The notes: generated by a model not told the origin, from the letters alone. A stretch of DNA of 64,000 bases from Capnocytophaga haemolytica (GCF_001553545.1 NZ_CP014227.1:773501-837500); one strand, 5' to 3'; counted from the stretch's first letter, positions 8,822 through 17,136 are shown. Translations and numbers: made by a program.

Positions 8822-9817
8822 ATGAATTACATAGGTTCAAAATATAAATTATCGAGTTTTATTCATAAGAGTATTACTTCCGTAGTGGGTAATGACTTAT
8901 CGGATAAGGTGTTTTGCGATCTCTTTGCAGGTACAGGGGCTATTGGGCGGGTATTTAAGAAGCAAGTACGTCAGGTGATTAGCAACGATATGCAGTATTA
9001 CAGCTATGTACTCAATAAAAATTACATTGAAAATCACCAGCCTATAAACTACGAAACACATATCGCTATTCTTAATAATCTCACAGGCGAAGAGGGTTTT
9101 ATCTATCGAGAATACGCAGAAGGGGGCAGTGGTGGGCGCAACTATTTTAAGGCAGCAAATGGGCGGCGTATTGATGCTATCCGCCGCAAGATAGCTGAGT
9201 GGAAACAGGAGGGGAGTATCAGTGAGGAACAATATTACTTTTTGCTCGCCTCGCTACTCGAAAGTGCTGATAAGGTGGCTAATACCGCCTCTGTATACGG
9301 GGCTTTTTTAAAGCATATCAAGGTTTCAGCACAGAAAGATTTGGTGGTAGAACCTGCGCTCTTTGCTGTCAATACCAATGAGCACAAGGTCTACAATGAG
9401 GATAGTAACCAGCTTATACGCCGCATTAGTGGCGATATACTTTATCTGGATCCGCCGTACAACGCGAGAGAGTACGGGGCTAATTATCACCTGCTCAATA
9501 CTATTGCGCGTTATGAGCCTTTTACGCCTAAAGGTAAAACAGGTTTGCCTCCTTATAACAAATCGCGCTATTGCAAGAAGTCAGAAGTGATGCGTGCCTT
9601 TGAAGAGCTGTTGTACCACGCGGAGTTTAAGTATATATTTTTAAGTTATAACAATGAGGGATTGATGCCTTGTGAGCTTATCCGCGAAACGATGGAAAAG
9701 TACGGTCGTTATGACCTATTGCAAACCGATTACCAACGTTTTAAAGCTGACAAGGAGGAAAACCGTAACCATAAAGCCAGCAGTACAGTAGAATATCTGC
9801 ACGTGTTGGAATTGTAA
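8822..9817 (+). CDS. DNA adenine methyltransferase (N6, D12-like class)
   Basis: 331 residues. It starts with MNYIGSKYKL, has the SAM-binding motif DLFAGTGAIG (FAGTG at 35-39) and the catalytic motif DPPY at 210-213, in the order expected of alpha-class N6-adenine methylases. It lies directly downstream of the putative restriction endonuclease (stop and start separated by 1 base), so it is the protective half of a type II R-M system. Specificity is unknown. Confidence 0.88.
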   Translation: MNYIGSKYKLSSFIHKSITSVVGNDLSDKVFCDLFAGTGAIGRVFKKQVRQVISNDMQYYSYVLNKNYIENHQPINYETHIAILNNLTGEEGFIYREYAEGGSGGRNYFKAANGRRIDAIRRKIAEWKQEGSISEEQYYFLLASLLESADKVANTASVYGAFLKHIKVSAQKDLVVEPALFAVNTNEHKVYNEDSNQLIRRISGDILYLDPPYNAREYGANYHLLNTIARYEPFTPKGKTGLPPYNKSRYCKKSEVMRAFEELLYHAEFKYIFLSYNNEGLMPCELIRETMEKYGRYDLLQTDYQRFKADKEENRNHKASSTVEYLHVLEL

Positions 9818-9829
9818 TATAAAAAAACA

Positions 9830-10384
9830 ATGAAGAAAAAGACAATCATCAATTTAGTACTCATATTGGCAGTACTATCGTTATTTGTAACCCCGCTGGG
9901 CTATGAGTGTAAGGTGCTCTTGCAGCGGGTATTTGCGGGCAGCGTGGAGATACTGCCTAAAGATAAGCAGTACGCTATCGACTGCGATTGGAAACTCAAA
10001 GACCGCAACAATGCCGAGTTTAACTTTGCGCAGAGCAAGGAGCACGGCAAGGCAGCAGTGGTCTACTTTTGGTCGAGCTGGCGCGTGGTGAGTGTGGCGG
10101 ATTTGTATGCCATTGAAAAGCTCTACAACGACTACAAGGACAAGGTGGATTTCTACATCATCACCAACGAGTTGCCTGCTCCTGTTGATGAGCTGATGGC
10201 AAAGCGTGGCTTTAACTTTAAGGTTACATACCTTATCATCGGGGAGAAGATGCCTTTTAATGCTGAGGAGATTCCTTCGGGTTTTGTAGTGGATAAGAAC
10301 GGGGTAGTACGCGCACAGAAGATCGGTACAGGGCGATGGAATAGCGATGCGGTAAGACAACTATTAGATGAGATTAGCAAATAA
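9830..10384 (+). CDS. Thioredoxin-like membrane-anchored protein lacking the CxxC motif
   Basis: 184 residues: an N-terminal membrane anchor or signal (about 8-26), then a TlpA/thioredoxin-like domain. The strand AAVVYFWSSWRVVSVADL sits where WCxxC would be, and the cis-Pro region IPSGFVVDKNGVV and the terminal helix are intact. Both redox cysteines are absent (WSSW instead of WCxxC), so it cannot work as a standard thiol oxidoreductase. A binding or chaperone role is possible (inference). The gene lies 12 bp after the methylase and abuts kptA. Confidence 0.72.
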   Translation: MKKKTIINLVLILAVLSLFVTPLGYECKVLLQRVFAGSVEILPKDKQYAIDCDWKLKDRNNAEFNFAQSKEHGKAAVVYFWSSWRVVSVADLYAIEKLYNDYKDKVDFYIITNELPAPVDELMAKRGFNFKVTYLIIGEKMPFNAEEIPSGFVVDKNGVVRAQKIGTGRWNSDAVRQLLDEISK

Positions 10385-10930
10385 ATGCGCGAGATAAACA
10401 AAAAGCAAATCAGTAAGTTCTTAAGCCTAATACTGCGGCATCAACCTGAGGAGATTGGTATCACCTTAGATGCCAATGGTTGGGCGGATGTTCAGGAACT
10501 TATCGACAAGATGGGTAAACGCTATCCTATCGATAGGGCGTTGCTGAAAAGCATTGTTGCTGAGGATGAGAAGCAGCGTTATGTCTTTAATGATAAGGGT
10601 ACAAAAATACGGGCGCAGCAGGGGCATTCGGTGTCGGTGGATATGGAGTTTGAGGTGCAAGAGCCACCCGAATACTTGTATCACGGCACGGCAACGCGCT
10701 TTATGGCGTCTATCCGCAAGGAGGGCTTGCTACCCCAATCGCGGCAGTATGTGCACCTGAGTAAGTTCCTCGCCACCGCCACCAAAGTAGGGCAACGTCA
10801 CGGCTCGGTTGTCGTCCTCACCATAAGGGCAGGAGCTATGCATCGTGCGGGCTATGCGTTTTACCTTTCGGGCAACGGCGTTTGGCTTACCAAAGAAGTG
10901 CCCGCTGCGTATATAGCCTTTAAAGAATAG
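10385..10930 (+). CDS. kptA: RNA 2'-phosphotransferase (Tpt1/KptA)
   Basis: 181 residues, normal for the family. It removes an internal RNA 2'-phosphate by transfer to NAD+, releasing nicotinamide and ADP-ribose 1'',2''-cyclic phosphate. Visible signatures are SLILRHQPEEIGI (catalytic Arg-His pair at 18-19), the RNA-binding N-lobe DANGWADVQELI, and the ADP-ribosyltransferase-like LYHGTATRFMASIRKEGL. The start codon directly follows the upstream stop. Bacterial substrates are not well defined. RtcB, another RNA-repair enzyme, occurs about 41 kb downstream in this window. Confidence 0.93.
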   Translation: MREINKKQISKFLSLILRHQPEEIGITLDANGWADVQELIDKMGKRYPIDRALLKSIVAEDEKQRYVFNDKGTKIRAQQGHSVSVDMEFEVQEPPEYLYHGTATRFMASIRKEGLLPQSRQYVHLSKFLATATKVGQRHGSVVVLTIRAGAMHRAGYAFYLSGNGVWLTKEVPAAYIAFKE

Positions 10931-10957
10931 ATTAAAATTTTCCACAAAGTTACTCTT

Positions 10958-11344
10958 ATGAAAAACATAGCCATACAGCCCGAACTACTGCCTGCGCTCT
11001 ATCTCAGTTATATTGAGAATACAGATAGAAAAGAGGTGCAACTCGGCAGATACAATACTTTTACGCTCTACACTTTAGAGGAGCTGTTTGAGGAAATTAG
11101 TGTTGATGAGCGCAAGAACATAGAGCTCTATTTGGTGCGTGAGTATGCCCAGACAATGCAAGAGGTAGGCATAGAATTTGAAGAGGGCGAGCAGAAACTC
11201 TTAGCGCACTCCCTGACCATAGGCTACGATAATACAGAAGCCTTGTTTATTGATGAGCGCGAGGTGGATAGCCCGCTGTATGTCTATTATCCTGATGGTG
11301 GCGACATAGAGAAGAAAAAGAAAAGAGTGTCGCAATTGAAGTGA
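10958..11344 (+). CDS. Small acidic protein, possibly SMI1/KNR4 (SUKH)-like
   Basis: 128 residues. The pattern of an early TLEELFEEI helix, then LTIGYDNTEALFIDERE and SPLYVYYPDGGDIEK, resembles SUKH/SMI1-KNR4 domains, which often act as immunity proteins. No toxin is adjacent, so this is tentative. It may be the last gene of the run that starts at 7501. The 3' end runs into purine-rich repeat words. Confidence 0.45.
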   Translation: MKNIAIQPELLPALYLSYIENTDRKEVQLGRYNTFTLYTLEELFEEISVDERKNIELYLVREYAQTMQEVGIEFEEGEQKLLAHSLTIGYDNTEALFIDEREVDSPLYVYYPDGGDIEKKKKRVSQLK

Positions 11345-11519
11345 TAAGTGGAGAGAGAAATGAGAAAGGAGAAGTGAGAACTCAGCAAGCAGTATAAACC
11401 TCTACTCCCTATTTCCTGCCTTCTAATTTCTAATTCCTAATTTCTACTCCTCATCACTATTATTTATAATTAATATAAAAAACTTATCCTTCTTTTATTA
11501 TTATTCCAAATATTTATCG

Positions 11520-11527
11520 TAATTTTG
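11520..11527 (+). promoter_or_regulatory. -7 box of the suf promoter
   Basis: TAATTTTG at 11520-11527 matches TAnnTTTG. No good -33 element lies 19 bp upstream. It predicts a leader of about 90 nt before sufB. Confidence 0.55.
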
Positions 11528-11545
11528 CCGCTCGGTAGTGAGGGT

Positions 11546-11608
11546 GGTTTCCTCCACGTGGAGAACCGCATCCTCCTTGTAGGCTGCTTTTCAAATGATT
11601 AGAGCAGC
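11546..11608 (+). promoter_or_regulatory. Structured 5' leader of sufB
   Basis: Two stem-loops lie between the -7 box and sufB. The first, 11546-11566, is a hairpin around the perfect palindrome ctccacgtggag extended by ggtt/aacc. The second pairs gctgc (11583-11587) with gcagc (11604-11608). The leader could be a regulator-binding site (the palindrome) or an mRNA structure. I do not recognise a known riboswitch. Confidence 0.4.
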
Positions 11609-11626
11609 TTAATTATCACATATAAA

Positions 11627-13078
11627 ATGGCTAAATATACAGAAGAAGACTTAAAGCAAGAGCTTGAGACGAGTGAATATAAGTACGGATTTTACACCGA
11701 TATAGAGGCGGACACCTTCCCCAAAGGGCTTAATGAGGATACCGTTCGCGCGCTCTCGGCAAAAAAGAACGAGCCCGAGTGGATGACACAGTGGCGCCTC
11801 GAGGCGTTTCGTATTTGGCAACAGATGGAACGTCCGCCACATTGGGCTAAACTCACTTTTGAGGAGCCCGACTTTCAGGACATCTCCTACTACTCTGCGC
11901 CAAAGCAGAAACCAAAGGTGAACAGCTTGGACGAGGTAGATCCGCAGCTCTTAGAAACCTTTAACAAGCTCGGTATCTCCTTAGAAGAACAAAAACGACT
12001 CTCGGGAGTGGCTGTCGATGTGGTGATGGACTCCGTATCAGTGAAGACCACCTTCCAAAAGACCTTAGAGGAGCGCGGCATCATCTTTTGCGCCATCTCC
12101 GAGGCGATACAAAAGCATCCCGACTTAGTGCGAAAATACATCGGCAGCGTCGTGCCGCGCACCGACAATTTCTACGCCGCCCTCAACTCGGCGGTATTCA
12201 GCGATGGGTCGTTTTGCTACGTGCCCAAAGGCGTGCGTTGCCCTATGGAGCTTTCTACCTACTTCCGCATCAATCAGGCAGGAACGGGGCAGTTTGAGCG
12301 CACCCTCCTCATTGTGGATGAAGACGCCTACGTGTCGTATCTCGAGGGTTGCACGGCTCCCCAGCGCGATGAAAACCAGCTCCACGCAGCGGTCGTAGAG
12401 CTTATTGCTTTGGACGGAGGCGAGATAAAGTATTCCACCGTGCAGAACTGGTATCCCGGAGATAAGGACGGCAAGGGCGGGGTGTATAACTTCGTTACCA
12501 AACGTGGGATGGCAGGCAAAAACTCCAAAATATCGTGGACGCAAGTGGAGACAGGTTCCGCCGTAACCTGGAAATACCCTTCCGTGGTGCTTAAAGGCGA
12601 TGGCGCCATTGGGGAGTTCTATTCCATAGCTGTTACGAACCATTTCCAGCAGGCGGACACAGGCACTAAGATGATTCACCTCGGCAACAACACCAAATCG
12701 ACTATTATCTCAAAGGGGATATCGGCGGGACGCTCGCAGAACAGTTACCGCGGCTTGGTGAAGGTCGTGGCAGGGGCGGAGAACGCGCGCAACTTCTCGC
12801 AGTGCGATTCCCTCCTGATGGGCAGCGAGTGCGGGGCACATACTTTTCCTTATATCGAAGTGAAGAACCCCACCGCACAAGTGGAGCACGAAGCCACCAC
12901 CTCGAAGATAGGCGAGGATCAGATATTTTACTGCAACCAACGCGGCATCGACACCGAGAAAGCCATTTCGCTCATCGTAAACGGCTTCGGGAAGGAGGTT
13001 CTCAATAAACTTCCAATGGAATTTGCTGTGGAGGCACAGAAATTATTAGAGATTTCACTCGAGGGAAGTGTAGGGTAA
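11627..13078 (+). CDS. sufB: Fe-S cluster assembly scaffold SufB
   Basis: 483 residues, typical length. SufB forms the SufBC2D scaffold on which Fe-S clusters are built. Family signatures are visible: [35 protein letters not shown] (conserved Cys after the beta-helix turn), and [20 protein letters not shown] near the C-terminus. First suf gene of the cluster. sufC and sufD lie downstream but are separated by two unrelated genes, and no cysteine desulfurase (sufS) or sufE is present in the window. Confidence 0.97.
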   Translation: MAKYTEEDLKQELETSEYKYGFYTDIEADTFPKGLNEDTVRALSAKKNEPEWMTQWRLEAFRIWQQMERPPHWAKLTFEEPDFQDISYYSAPKQKPKVNSLDEVDPQLLETFNKLGISLEEQKRLSGVAVDVVMDSVSVKTTFQKTLEERGIIFCAISEAIQKHPDLVRKYIGSVVPRTDNFYAALNSAVFSDGSFCYVPKGVRCPMELSTYFRINQAGTGQFERTLLIVDEDAYVSYLEGCTAPQRDENQLHAAVVELIALDGGEIKYSTVQNWYPGDKDGKGGVYNFVTKRGMAGKNSKISWTQVETGSAVTWKYPSVVLKGDGAIGEFYSIAVTNHFQQADTGTKMIHLGNNTKSTIISKGISAGRSQNSYRGLVKVVAGAENARNFSQCDSLLMGSECGAHTFPYIEVKNPTAQVEHEATTSKIGEDQIFYCNQRGIDTEKAISLIVNGFGKEVLNKLPMEFAVEAQKLLEISLEGSVG

Positions 13079-13113
13079 GATTTAATTTAGTTGGATAAAA
13101 CTTTAAGTAAACA

Positions 13114-13530
13114 ATGAAAAGAGTATTATTTGTATTATTATTTGTTGTGAATGTAGGATTATATGCCCAGAAAAGTGGAGATTTCCAACTTTCAAGTCAT
13201 ATATTGGATATTTCAGTAGGGAAACCAGCCCCCGGAGTTGAGGTTGAGTTAGAAAAGTACAACGATACTTCCCGACAGTGGGTTTTTGTCGCTAAAAAGA
13301 AGACGGACACTAATGGAAGGATTCCTGACTTTTTGCCTATTCTCAATGGAAAAGCTAATAACCACGGGAAATACAGGCTACGGTTCTTAACAGAGAATTA
13401 TTTTATGAATCAGAAAGTGGAGAGCTTTTATCCTTATATCGAAGTAGTATTCCAGATTAAGGATGATCAGCATTATCACGTGCCTATCACGCTTTCACCT
13501 TTTGGATATGCCACTTATAGAGGAAATTAG
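13114..13530 (+). CDS. Periplasmic hydroxyisourate hydrolase / transthyretin-like protein
   Basis: 138 residues with a signal peptide (MKRVLFVLLFVVNVGLYAQ). The mature part reads like 5-hydroxyisourate hydrolase: SSHILDISVGKPAPGVEVEL (His29), a TDTNGR turn, YPYIEVVFQIKDDQHYHVP (His120, His122), and the C-terminal tetrapeptide YRGN, very close to the diagnostic YRGS. The family hydrolyses 5-hydroxyisourate in urate breakdown; periplasmic versions exist in enterobacteria. No other purine-catabolism gene is nearby, and the final Ser-to-Asn change leaves activity open. Confidence 0.85.
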   Translation: MKRVLFVLLFVVNVGLYAQKSGDFQLSSHILDISVGKPAPGVEVELEKYNDTSRQWVFVAKKKTDTNGRIPDFLPILNGKANNHGKYRLRFLTENYFMNQKVESFYPYIEVVFQIKDDQHYHVPITLSPFGYATYRGN

Positions 13531-13654
13531 TTGTTTTTAATCGTAAAACAGTTTTATAAGGAGTTCTACCAACAAATTATTGAAGTGATTTAGTGTAAAA
13601 ATACAATAATTGACGTTGATTTCTCTCTAATAGAGTTTATAATAGAAGAAAATT

Positions 13655-13780
13655 AAGTGTAGGAGCTTTTCCTACAAGTGTAGGAAGAGTTCCTACAAGT
13701 GTAGGAGCGTTATCTACAAGTGTAGGAGGAGTTCCTACAAGTGTAGGAGCATTATTTACAAGTGTAGGAAGAGTTCCTAC
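13655..13780 (+). repeat. 21-bp tandem hairpin array (6 units, 42-bp higher-order repeat)
   Basis: Six consecutive 21-bp units, each starting aagtgtagga and ending tac, without spacers. Units 2, 4 and 6 are nearly identical and contain the inverted repeat GTAGGAA...TTCCTAC. Units 1, 3 and 5 share gagc after gtag and are progressively degraded on the right. The array is therefore three copies of a 42-bp dimer. It lies in the 306-bp gap before the 13837 gene, ending 56 bp upstream of its start. The rest of that gap is AT-rich with nothing else recognised. Confidence 0.95.
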
Positions 13781-13836
13781 ATATATATAAGGTGAAAATT
13801 TAGTAATTTTAATAATAATTTAAAAAAAGTAGAATT

Positions 13837-14157
13837 ATGAGCGCACCAAAAAAGAGTTTTGCGGATGTAATTGCACAAGCAGGATTGTTCGCAACAGGAA
13901 TGAAAGACAATGCTACAGAACTAGCCAAACGTGGTGCCGACGAGGCATTTGTTCAGAAGATTGTTACAACAACAGAGAAGGTTGTGCAATTAAACAATGA
14001 ACAAGAAAAATTAAAAGCTTCTTTAAAAGGTAAAACTGAGGAGTACACCAAAGAAATGGAGGAACTCAGTAAATTACTTGCCGAAGCGAGAAAAGTCATC
14101 AAACTCTCTTTGCCACAAACCGCTTGGGTGCAGTTTGGCATTGAGGACAAGCACTAA
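13837..14157 (+). CDS. Small coiled-coil protein, unknown function
   Basis: 106 residues. The N-terminal part (KKSFADVIAQAGLFATGMKDN) is followed by a long heptad-like stretch (about 45-90, VQLNNEQEKLKASLKGK and onward) and the end LSLPQTAWVQFGIEDKH. Lys/Glu-rich, no signal peptide. It looks like a genuine Bacteroidota family whose function I cannot name. The tandem hairpin array upstream and a stem-loop downstream (14170-14206) make this an unusual insertion between sufB and sufC. Confidence 0.65.
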   Translation: MSAPKKSFADVIAQAGLFATGMKDNATELAKRGADEAFVQKIVTTTEKVVQLNNEQEKLKASLKGKTEEYTKEMEELSKLLAEARKVIKLSLPQTAWVQFGIEDKH

Positions 14158-14370
14158 AAAGACACTCCGGCAGTGCGCCACACAGGGCAAACCATCGGCG
14201 CACTGCGGGAGCTTTTGGGTGAAGTGGAGCTGGTATTCAGATAACTGAAGGGACTGGTGGCTATCGTGCGCACTGCTGTGAAAGACTTTCATCAGAGGCA
14301 GCGCAAAGTGGATCGCCCCCGCATCCATCTGCCTATTTTAGTGAACTTAACAGATAAAAACAACAGAAAA
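14158..14370 (+). pseudogene. Possible decayed coding remnant between the 13837 gene and sufC
   Basis: The frame of the 13837 gene, read past its stop, stays open to a single TAA at 14242-14244 and again up to the sufC start. It gives coding-like sequence such as GQTIGALRELLGEVELVF and VAIVRTAVKDFHQRQ. It could be a decayed gene end or chance. Within it is a perfect 10-bp inverted repeat (14170-14179 with 14197-14206, 17-nt loop). No T-run follows, so it is not a standard terminator. Confidence 0.3.
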
Positions 14371-15114
14371 ATGTTACAGATAAACAACTTACACGCCGGC
14401 GTTGAGGGCAAGGAAATCCTCAAGGGCATCAACTTGGAGATAAAGGCGGGCGAAGTGCACGCCATTATGGGTCCTAATGGGGCAGGAAAGTCCACCCTCT
14501 CGGGAGTGATCGCTGGCAATGAGAACTTTGTGATCACCCAAGGGGACATCCTCCTCGAAGGCGAGAGTCTTATCAATGATGCGCCTGAGGAGCGTGCTCA
14601 CAAGGGGATATTTATGTCCTTTCAGTATCCGGTGGAAATCCCAGGCATTTCGGTTACCAACTTCATCAAAACAGCTATCAACGAGACGCGGAAAGCTAAG
14701 GGACTGCCCGAGATGCCCGCCAAAGAACTCCTCCAAAAGATCCGCGAGAAGGCGGCACTCTTAGAAATCAATCCGGACTTCCTTTCCCGCTCGCTTAACG
14801 AAGGTTTCTCAGGCGGGGAGAAGAAGCGCAATGAGATTTTCCAGATGGCAATGTTGGAACCAAAGCTCGCCATACTCGATGAGACCGATTCCGGCTTGGA
14901 TATCGACGCCCTCCGTGTGGTGGCTGGTGGCGTCAATAAGCTTCGAAGCCAAGACAATGCCGTGATCGTCATCACCCACTATCAGCGACTGTTGGATTAC
15001 ATCGTTCCCGACTTCGTACACGTATTAGCAGACGGGCGCATAGTGAAGTCAGGAGGCAAAGAGTTGGCTTTAGAATTAGAAGAAAAAGGGTACGACTGGA
15101 TAAAAGAACAATGA
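14371..15114 (+). CDS. sufC: Fe-S cluster assembly ATPase SufC
   Basis: 247 residues from the ATG at 14371 (MLQINNLHAG). The same frame is open upstream to 14257, but that stretch is not SufC-like. Walker A GPNGAGKST at 34-42, ABC signature FSGGEKKRNEI and Walker B LAILDETDSGLD are intact, with the SufC-specific EKKRNEI. It is the ATPase of the SufBCD scaffold and powers conformational change for cluster assembly. Confidence 0.97.
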   Translation: MLQINNLHAGVEGKEILKGINLEIKAGEVHAIMGPNGAGKSTLSGVIAGNENFVITQGDILLEGESLINDAPEERAHKGIFMSFQYPVEIPGISVTNFIKTAINETRKAKGLPEMPAKELLQKIREKAALLEINPDFLSRSLNEGFSGGEKKRNEIFQMAMLEPKLAILDETDSGLDIDALRVVAGGVNKLRSQDNAVIVITHYQRLLDYIVPDFVHVLADGRIVKSGGKELALELEEKGYDWIKEQ

Positions 15115-15225
15115 TGAATGTTCAATGATTAATGATTAATGAAGCAGCTTGATATAAGTATAAATCAACTTTCGCAGCTCGTTCCTAATCCCTATTCCTT
15201 AATCCCTAACCACTAAATAACAACA

Positions 15226-16515
15226 ATGGACTTAAAAGATACCATCATAAACTATTATAAAACCCTGCCGCAAGATGCGCTAAGCGATATTCGCGTAGAG
15301 GCTTTTGCGCGCTTTATAGAGAAAGGCTTCCCCTTAGCGAAGCAAGAGGCATGGAAGTATACTTCGGTGAAGGAACTTTTGGATTACAGCTTCGAGGTGC
15401 GAACTTCAAGCTCCAGCACCTCAGAGCTCAGACCTCACACCTCAGAGCTCATACCCCGCACCTCGAAGCTCGTCTTCGTCAATGGTGTTCTCAACGAAAA
15501 CCTATCGGATTACAAGGGGGCGGAGATTGAGATTTGTTCCTTGCAAGAGGCGATGACCTCCGACAAGTATGCGGAGCTGTTGCGCCACTATTACGGAAAG
15601 AATACCGACCTTGAGGAGCCTTTTAGCGCGTTGAATACCGTTGTGAGTGAGGTCGGGGCGTTTGTGCGGGTGAAGCGCGGCAAGGCTATCGAAGTGCCTG
15701 TGGAGCTCGTCTACCTTACTGATTCACAACCCAAGCCGTTTTTTACCCACGTACGCAACTTTATCTACGTGGAAGAAGCCGCCGAGGTGCATATCATTGA
15801 GCGGCACCACAGTTTTTCACCCGAGACGGTGCTTACCAACAGCGTTACCGAGGTGTTTGTAGAGAAAAATGCCTTGCTCGACTATTATAAACTGCAAAAC
15901 GACCGCGAGAATGCGCTCCTCATCGACAATACGTACGTCTCACAAGAGGAGAACAGCCACGCCGCAGTGCATACCTTCTCTTTTGGGGGCAAAACCACGC
16001 GCAACAACTTGAATTTCTTCCATAGAGGCGAGCATATCGAGTCCACCTTAAAGGGGCTGACCATCCTCAAAGGCAATCAGCACGTGGATCACTACACTTT
16101 TGTGGAGCACGCTTTGCCTAACTGCGAAAGTCATCAGGATTACAAGAGCATCGTAGATGAGGAGGCGATCAACGTGTTCAACGGGAAGATTCTCGTGGAG
16201 AAGATCGCCCAGAAAACGAATGCGTATCAGCAGAATGACAACATTATCCTCAATCCCAAGGCGGCGGTATACACCAAACCACAATTGGAGATCTTTGCCG
16301 ATGATGTAAAGTGTTCGCACGGCTGCACGGTAGGCTCTCTCAACCCCGATTCACTGTTCTACTTACAGGCGCGAGGTATCCCCAAGAAGGAGGCAGCCGC
16401 CCTCCTAACGTATGCTTTCGCCAACACGGTGATGCAAACGGTGCGAATACCCGAGCTGGCTTCCTACCTCAATAAAATCATCGCCGGAAAGTTGGGGGTA
16501 ACGATTGATTTTTAG
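15226..16515 (+). CDS. sufD: Fe-S cluster assembly protein SufD, with a repeat-derived insertion
   Basis: 429 residues; partner of SufB. The conserved C-terminal block CSHGCTVGSLNPDSLFYLQARGI-type sequence is present (nt about 16315-16380). Residues about 59-81 (TSELRPHTSELIPRTS) are a Ser/Thr/Pro low-complexity insert encoded by 15397-15477. That DNA is a stutter of words such as acctcacacctcagagctc, the same style of sequence found between genes. The insert is in frame and N-terminal to the beta-helix core, so function is probably retained. Confidence 0.93.
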   Translation: MDLKDTIINYYKTLPQDALSDIRVEAFARFIEKGFPLAKQEAWKYTSVKELLDYSFEVRTSSSSTSELRPHTSELIPRTSKLVFVNGVLNENLSDYKGAEIEICSLQEAMTSDKYAELLRHYYGKNTDLEEPFSALNTVVSEVGAFVRVKRGKAIEVPVELVYLTDSQPKPFFTHVRNFIYVEEAAEVHIIERHHSFSPETVLTNSVTEVFVEKNALLDYYKLQNDRENALLIDNTYVSQEENSHAAVHTFSFGGKTTRNNLNFFHRGEHIESTLKGLTILKGNQHVDHYTFVEHALPNCESHQDYKSIVDEEAINVFNGKILVEKIAQKTNAYQQNDNIILNPKAAVYTKPQLEIFADDVKCSHGCTVGSLNPDSLFYLQARGIPKKEAAALLTYAFANTVMQTVRIPELASYLNKIIAGKLGVTIDF

Positions 16516-16554
16516 TAGGAAGGGGTTAAGGAGTAAGGAATAAGGAATAGAGAG

Positions 16555-17112
16555 ATGGAGCGACTTATCAACTTGATACATAAACTATTGCCAAAGGTGG
16601 AGGTAAGCGAGGCAATGCTTGAGCCGTATTTCCTTCACCAAGATCTGGCAAAGGGCGAAGAGCTTCTGCACTTAGGACAGGTGTGTAGAAGCTATTTTTT
16701 TGTCAGTAAGGGGCTGCTACGGGTGTATTTCCTCAACGATGGAGAGGAGTACACGAGTTTTTTTGCCTTTGAGGACTATTTTTTCACCGAGATAGAGAGC
16801 TTTCTCAGTGCTAAGGGTTCAAACTTTTCCATTGTAGCCACCGAAAAGAGCGATATACTCCTAATCGACCGCGATAACCTCTCCCTTCTTTCGGAGAAAT
16901 ACCCTTTTTGGAACACTTTCTTCTTAAAAATACACGAGCAAACACAGCTACACCTCATCGAGGCAATCCACTCCTTTCAGATAGCCTCCGCCAAAGAGCG
17001 TTACGAGCAACTCTTTGCCTATCCGCGTTATCTCCAACGTGTAAAGCAAAAGGATCTTTCCACTATGCTCGGCATCACAAAGCACACTCTCAGCCGCCTA
17101 CGTAAGAAATGA
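16555..17112 (+). CDS. Crp/Fnr family transcriptional regulator
   Basis: 185 residues. An N-terminal cyclic-nucleotide-binding-type beta barrel (LGQVCRSYFFVSKGLLRVYF, YTSFFAFEDYFFTEIESF) is followed by a dimerisation helix and a C-terminal winged-helix segment QKDLSTMLGITKHTLSRLRKK. Length is typical of Bacteroidota Crp-like proteins. It lacks the cysteine cluster of Fnr and the ligand is unknown. It lies downstream of sufD but the intervening DNA is word repeat. Confidence 0.85.
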   Translation: MERLINLIHKLLPKVEVSEAMLEPYFLHQDLAKGEELLHLGQVCRSYFFVSKGLLRVYFLNDGEEYTSFFAFEDYFFTEIESFLSAKGSNFSIVATEKSDILLIDRDNLSLLSEKYPFWNTFFLKIHEQTQLHLIEAIHSFQIASAKERYEQLFAYPRYLQRVKQKDLSTMLGITKHTLSRLRKK

Positions 17113-17117
17113 CGAAA

Positions 17118-17136
17118 TTGCCTTTTGGCAACTTTT
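17118..17136 (+). terminator. Weak intrinsic terminator after the Crp-like gene
   Basis: TTGCC-tttt-GGCAA hairpin followed by cttttatcc, 5 bp after the stop codon. The 5-bp stem is short, so it may be only partly effective. Confidence 0.4.

Noticed and set aside
9881..10360. 159-codon antisense ORF opposite the thioredoxin-like gene
   Set aside because: Shadow of a coding frame with a signal anchor and conserved fold; no independent support.
7501..11344. Full multi-system defence island
   Set aside because: Only one R-M pair is recognisable; no abortive-infection, CBASS, retron or other defence genes are identified beside it.
12125..12679. 184-codon antisense ORF within sufB
   Set aside because: Fully overlapped by the conserved sufB frame; the translation has no recognisable features and no promoter or RBS support.
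13655..13780. CRISPR array
   Set aside because: Units are directly adjacent with no unique spacers, only 21 bp long, and no cas genes are present.
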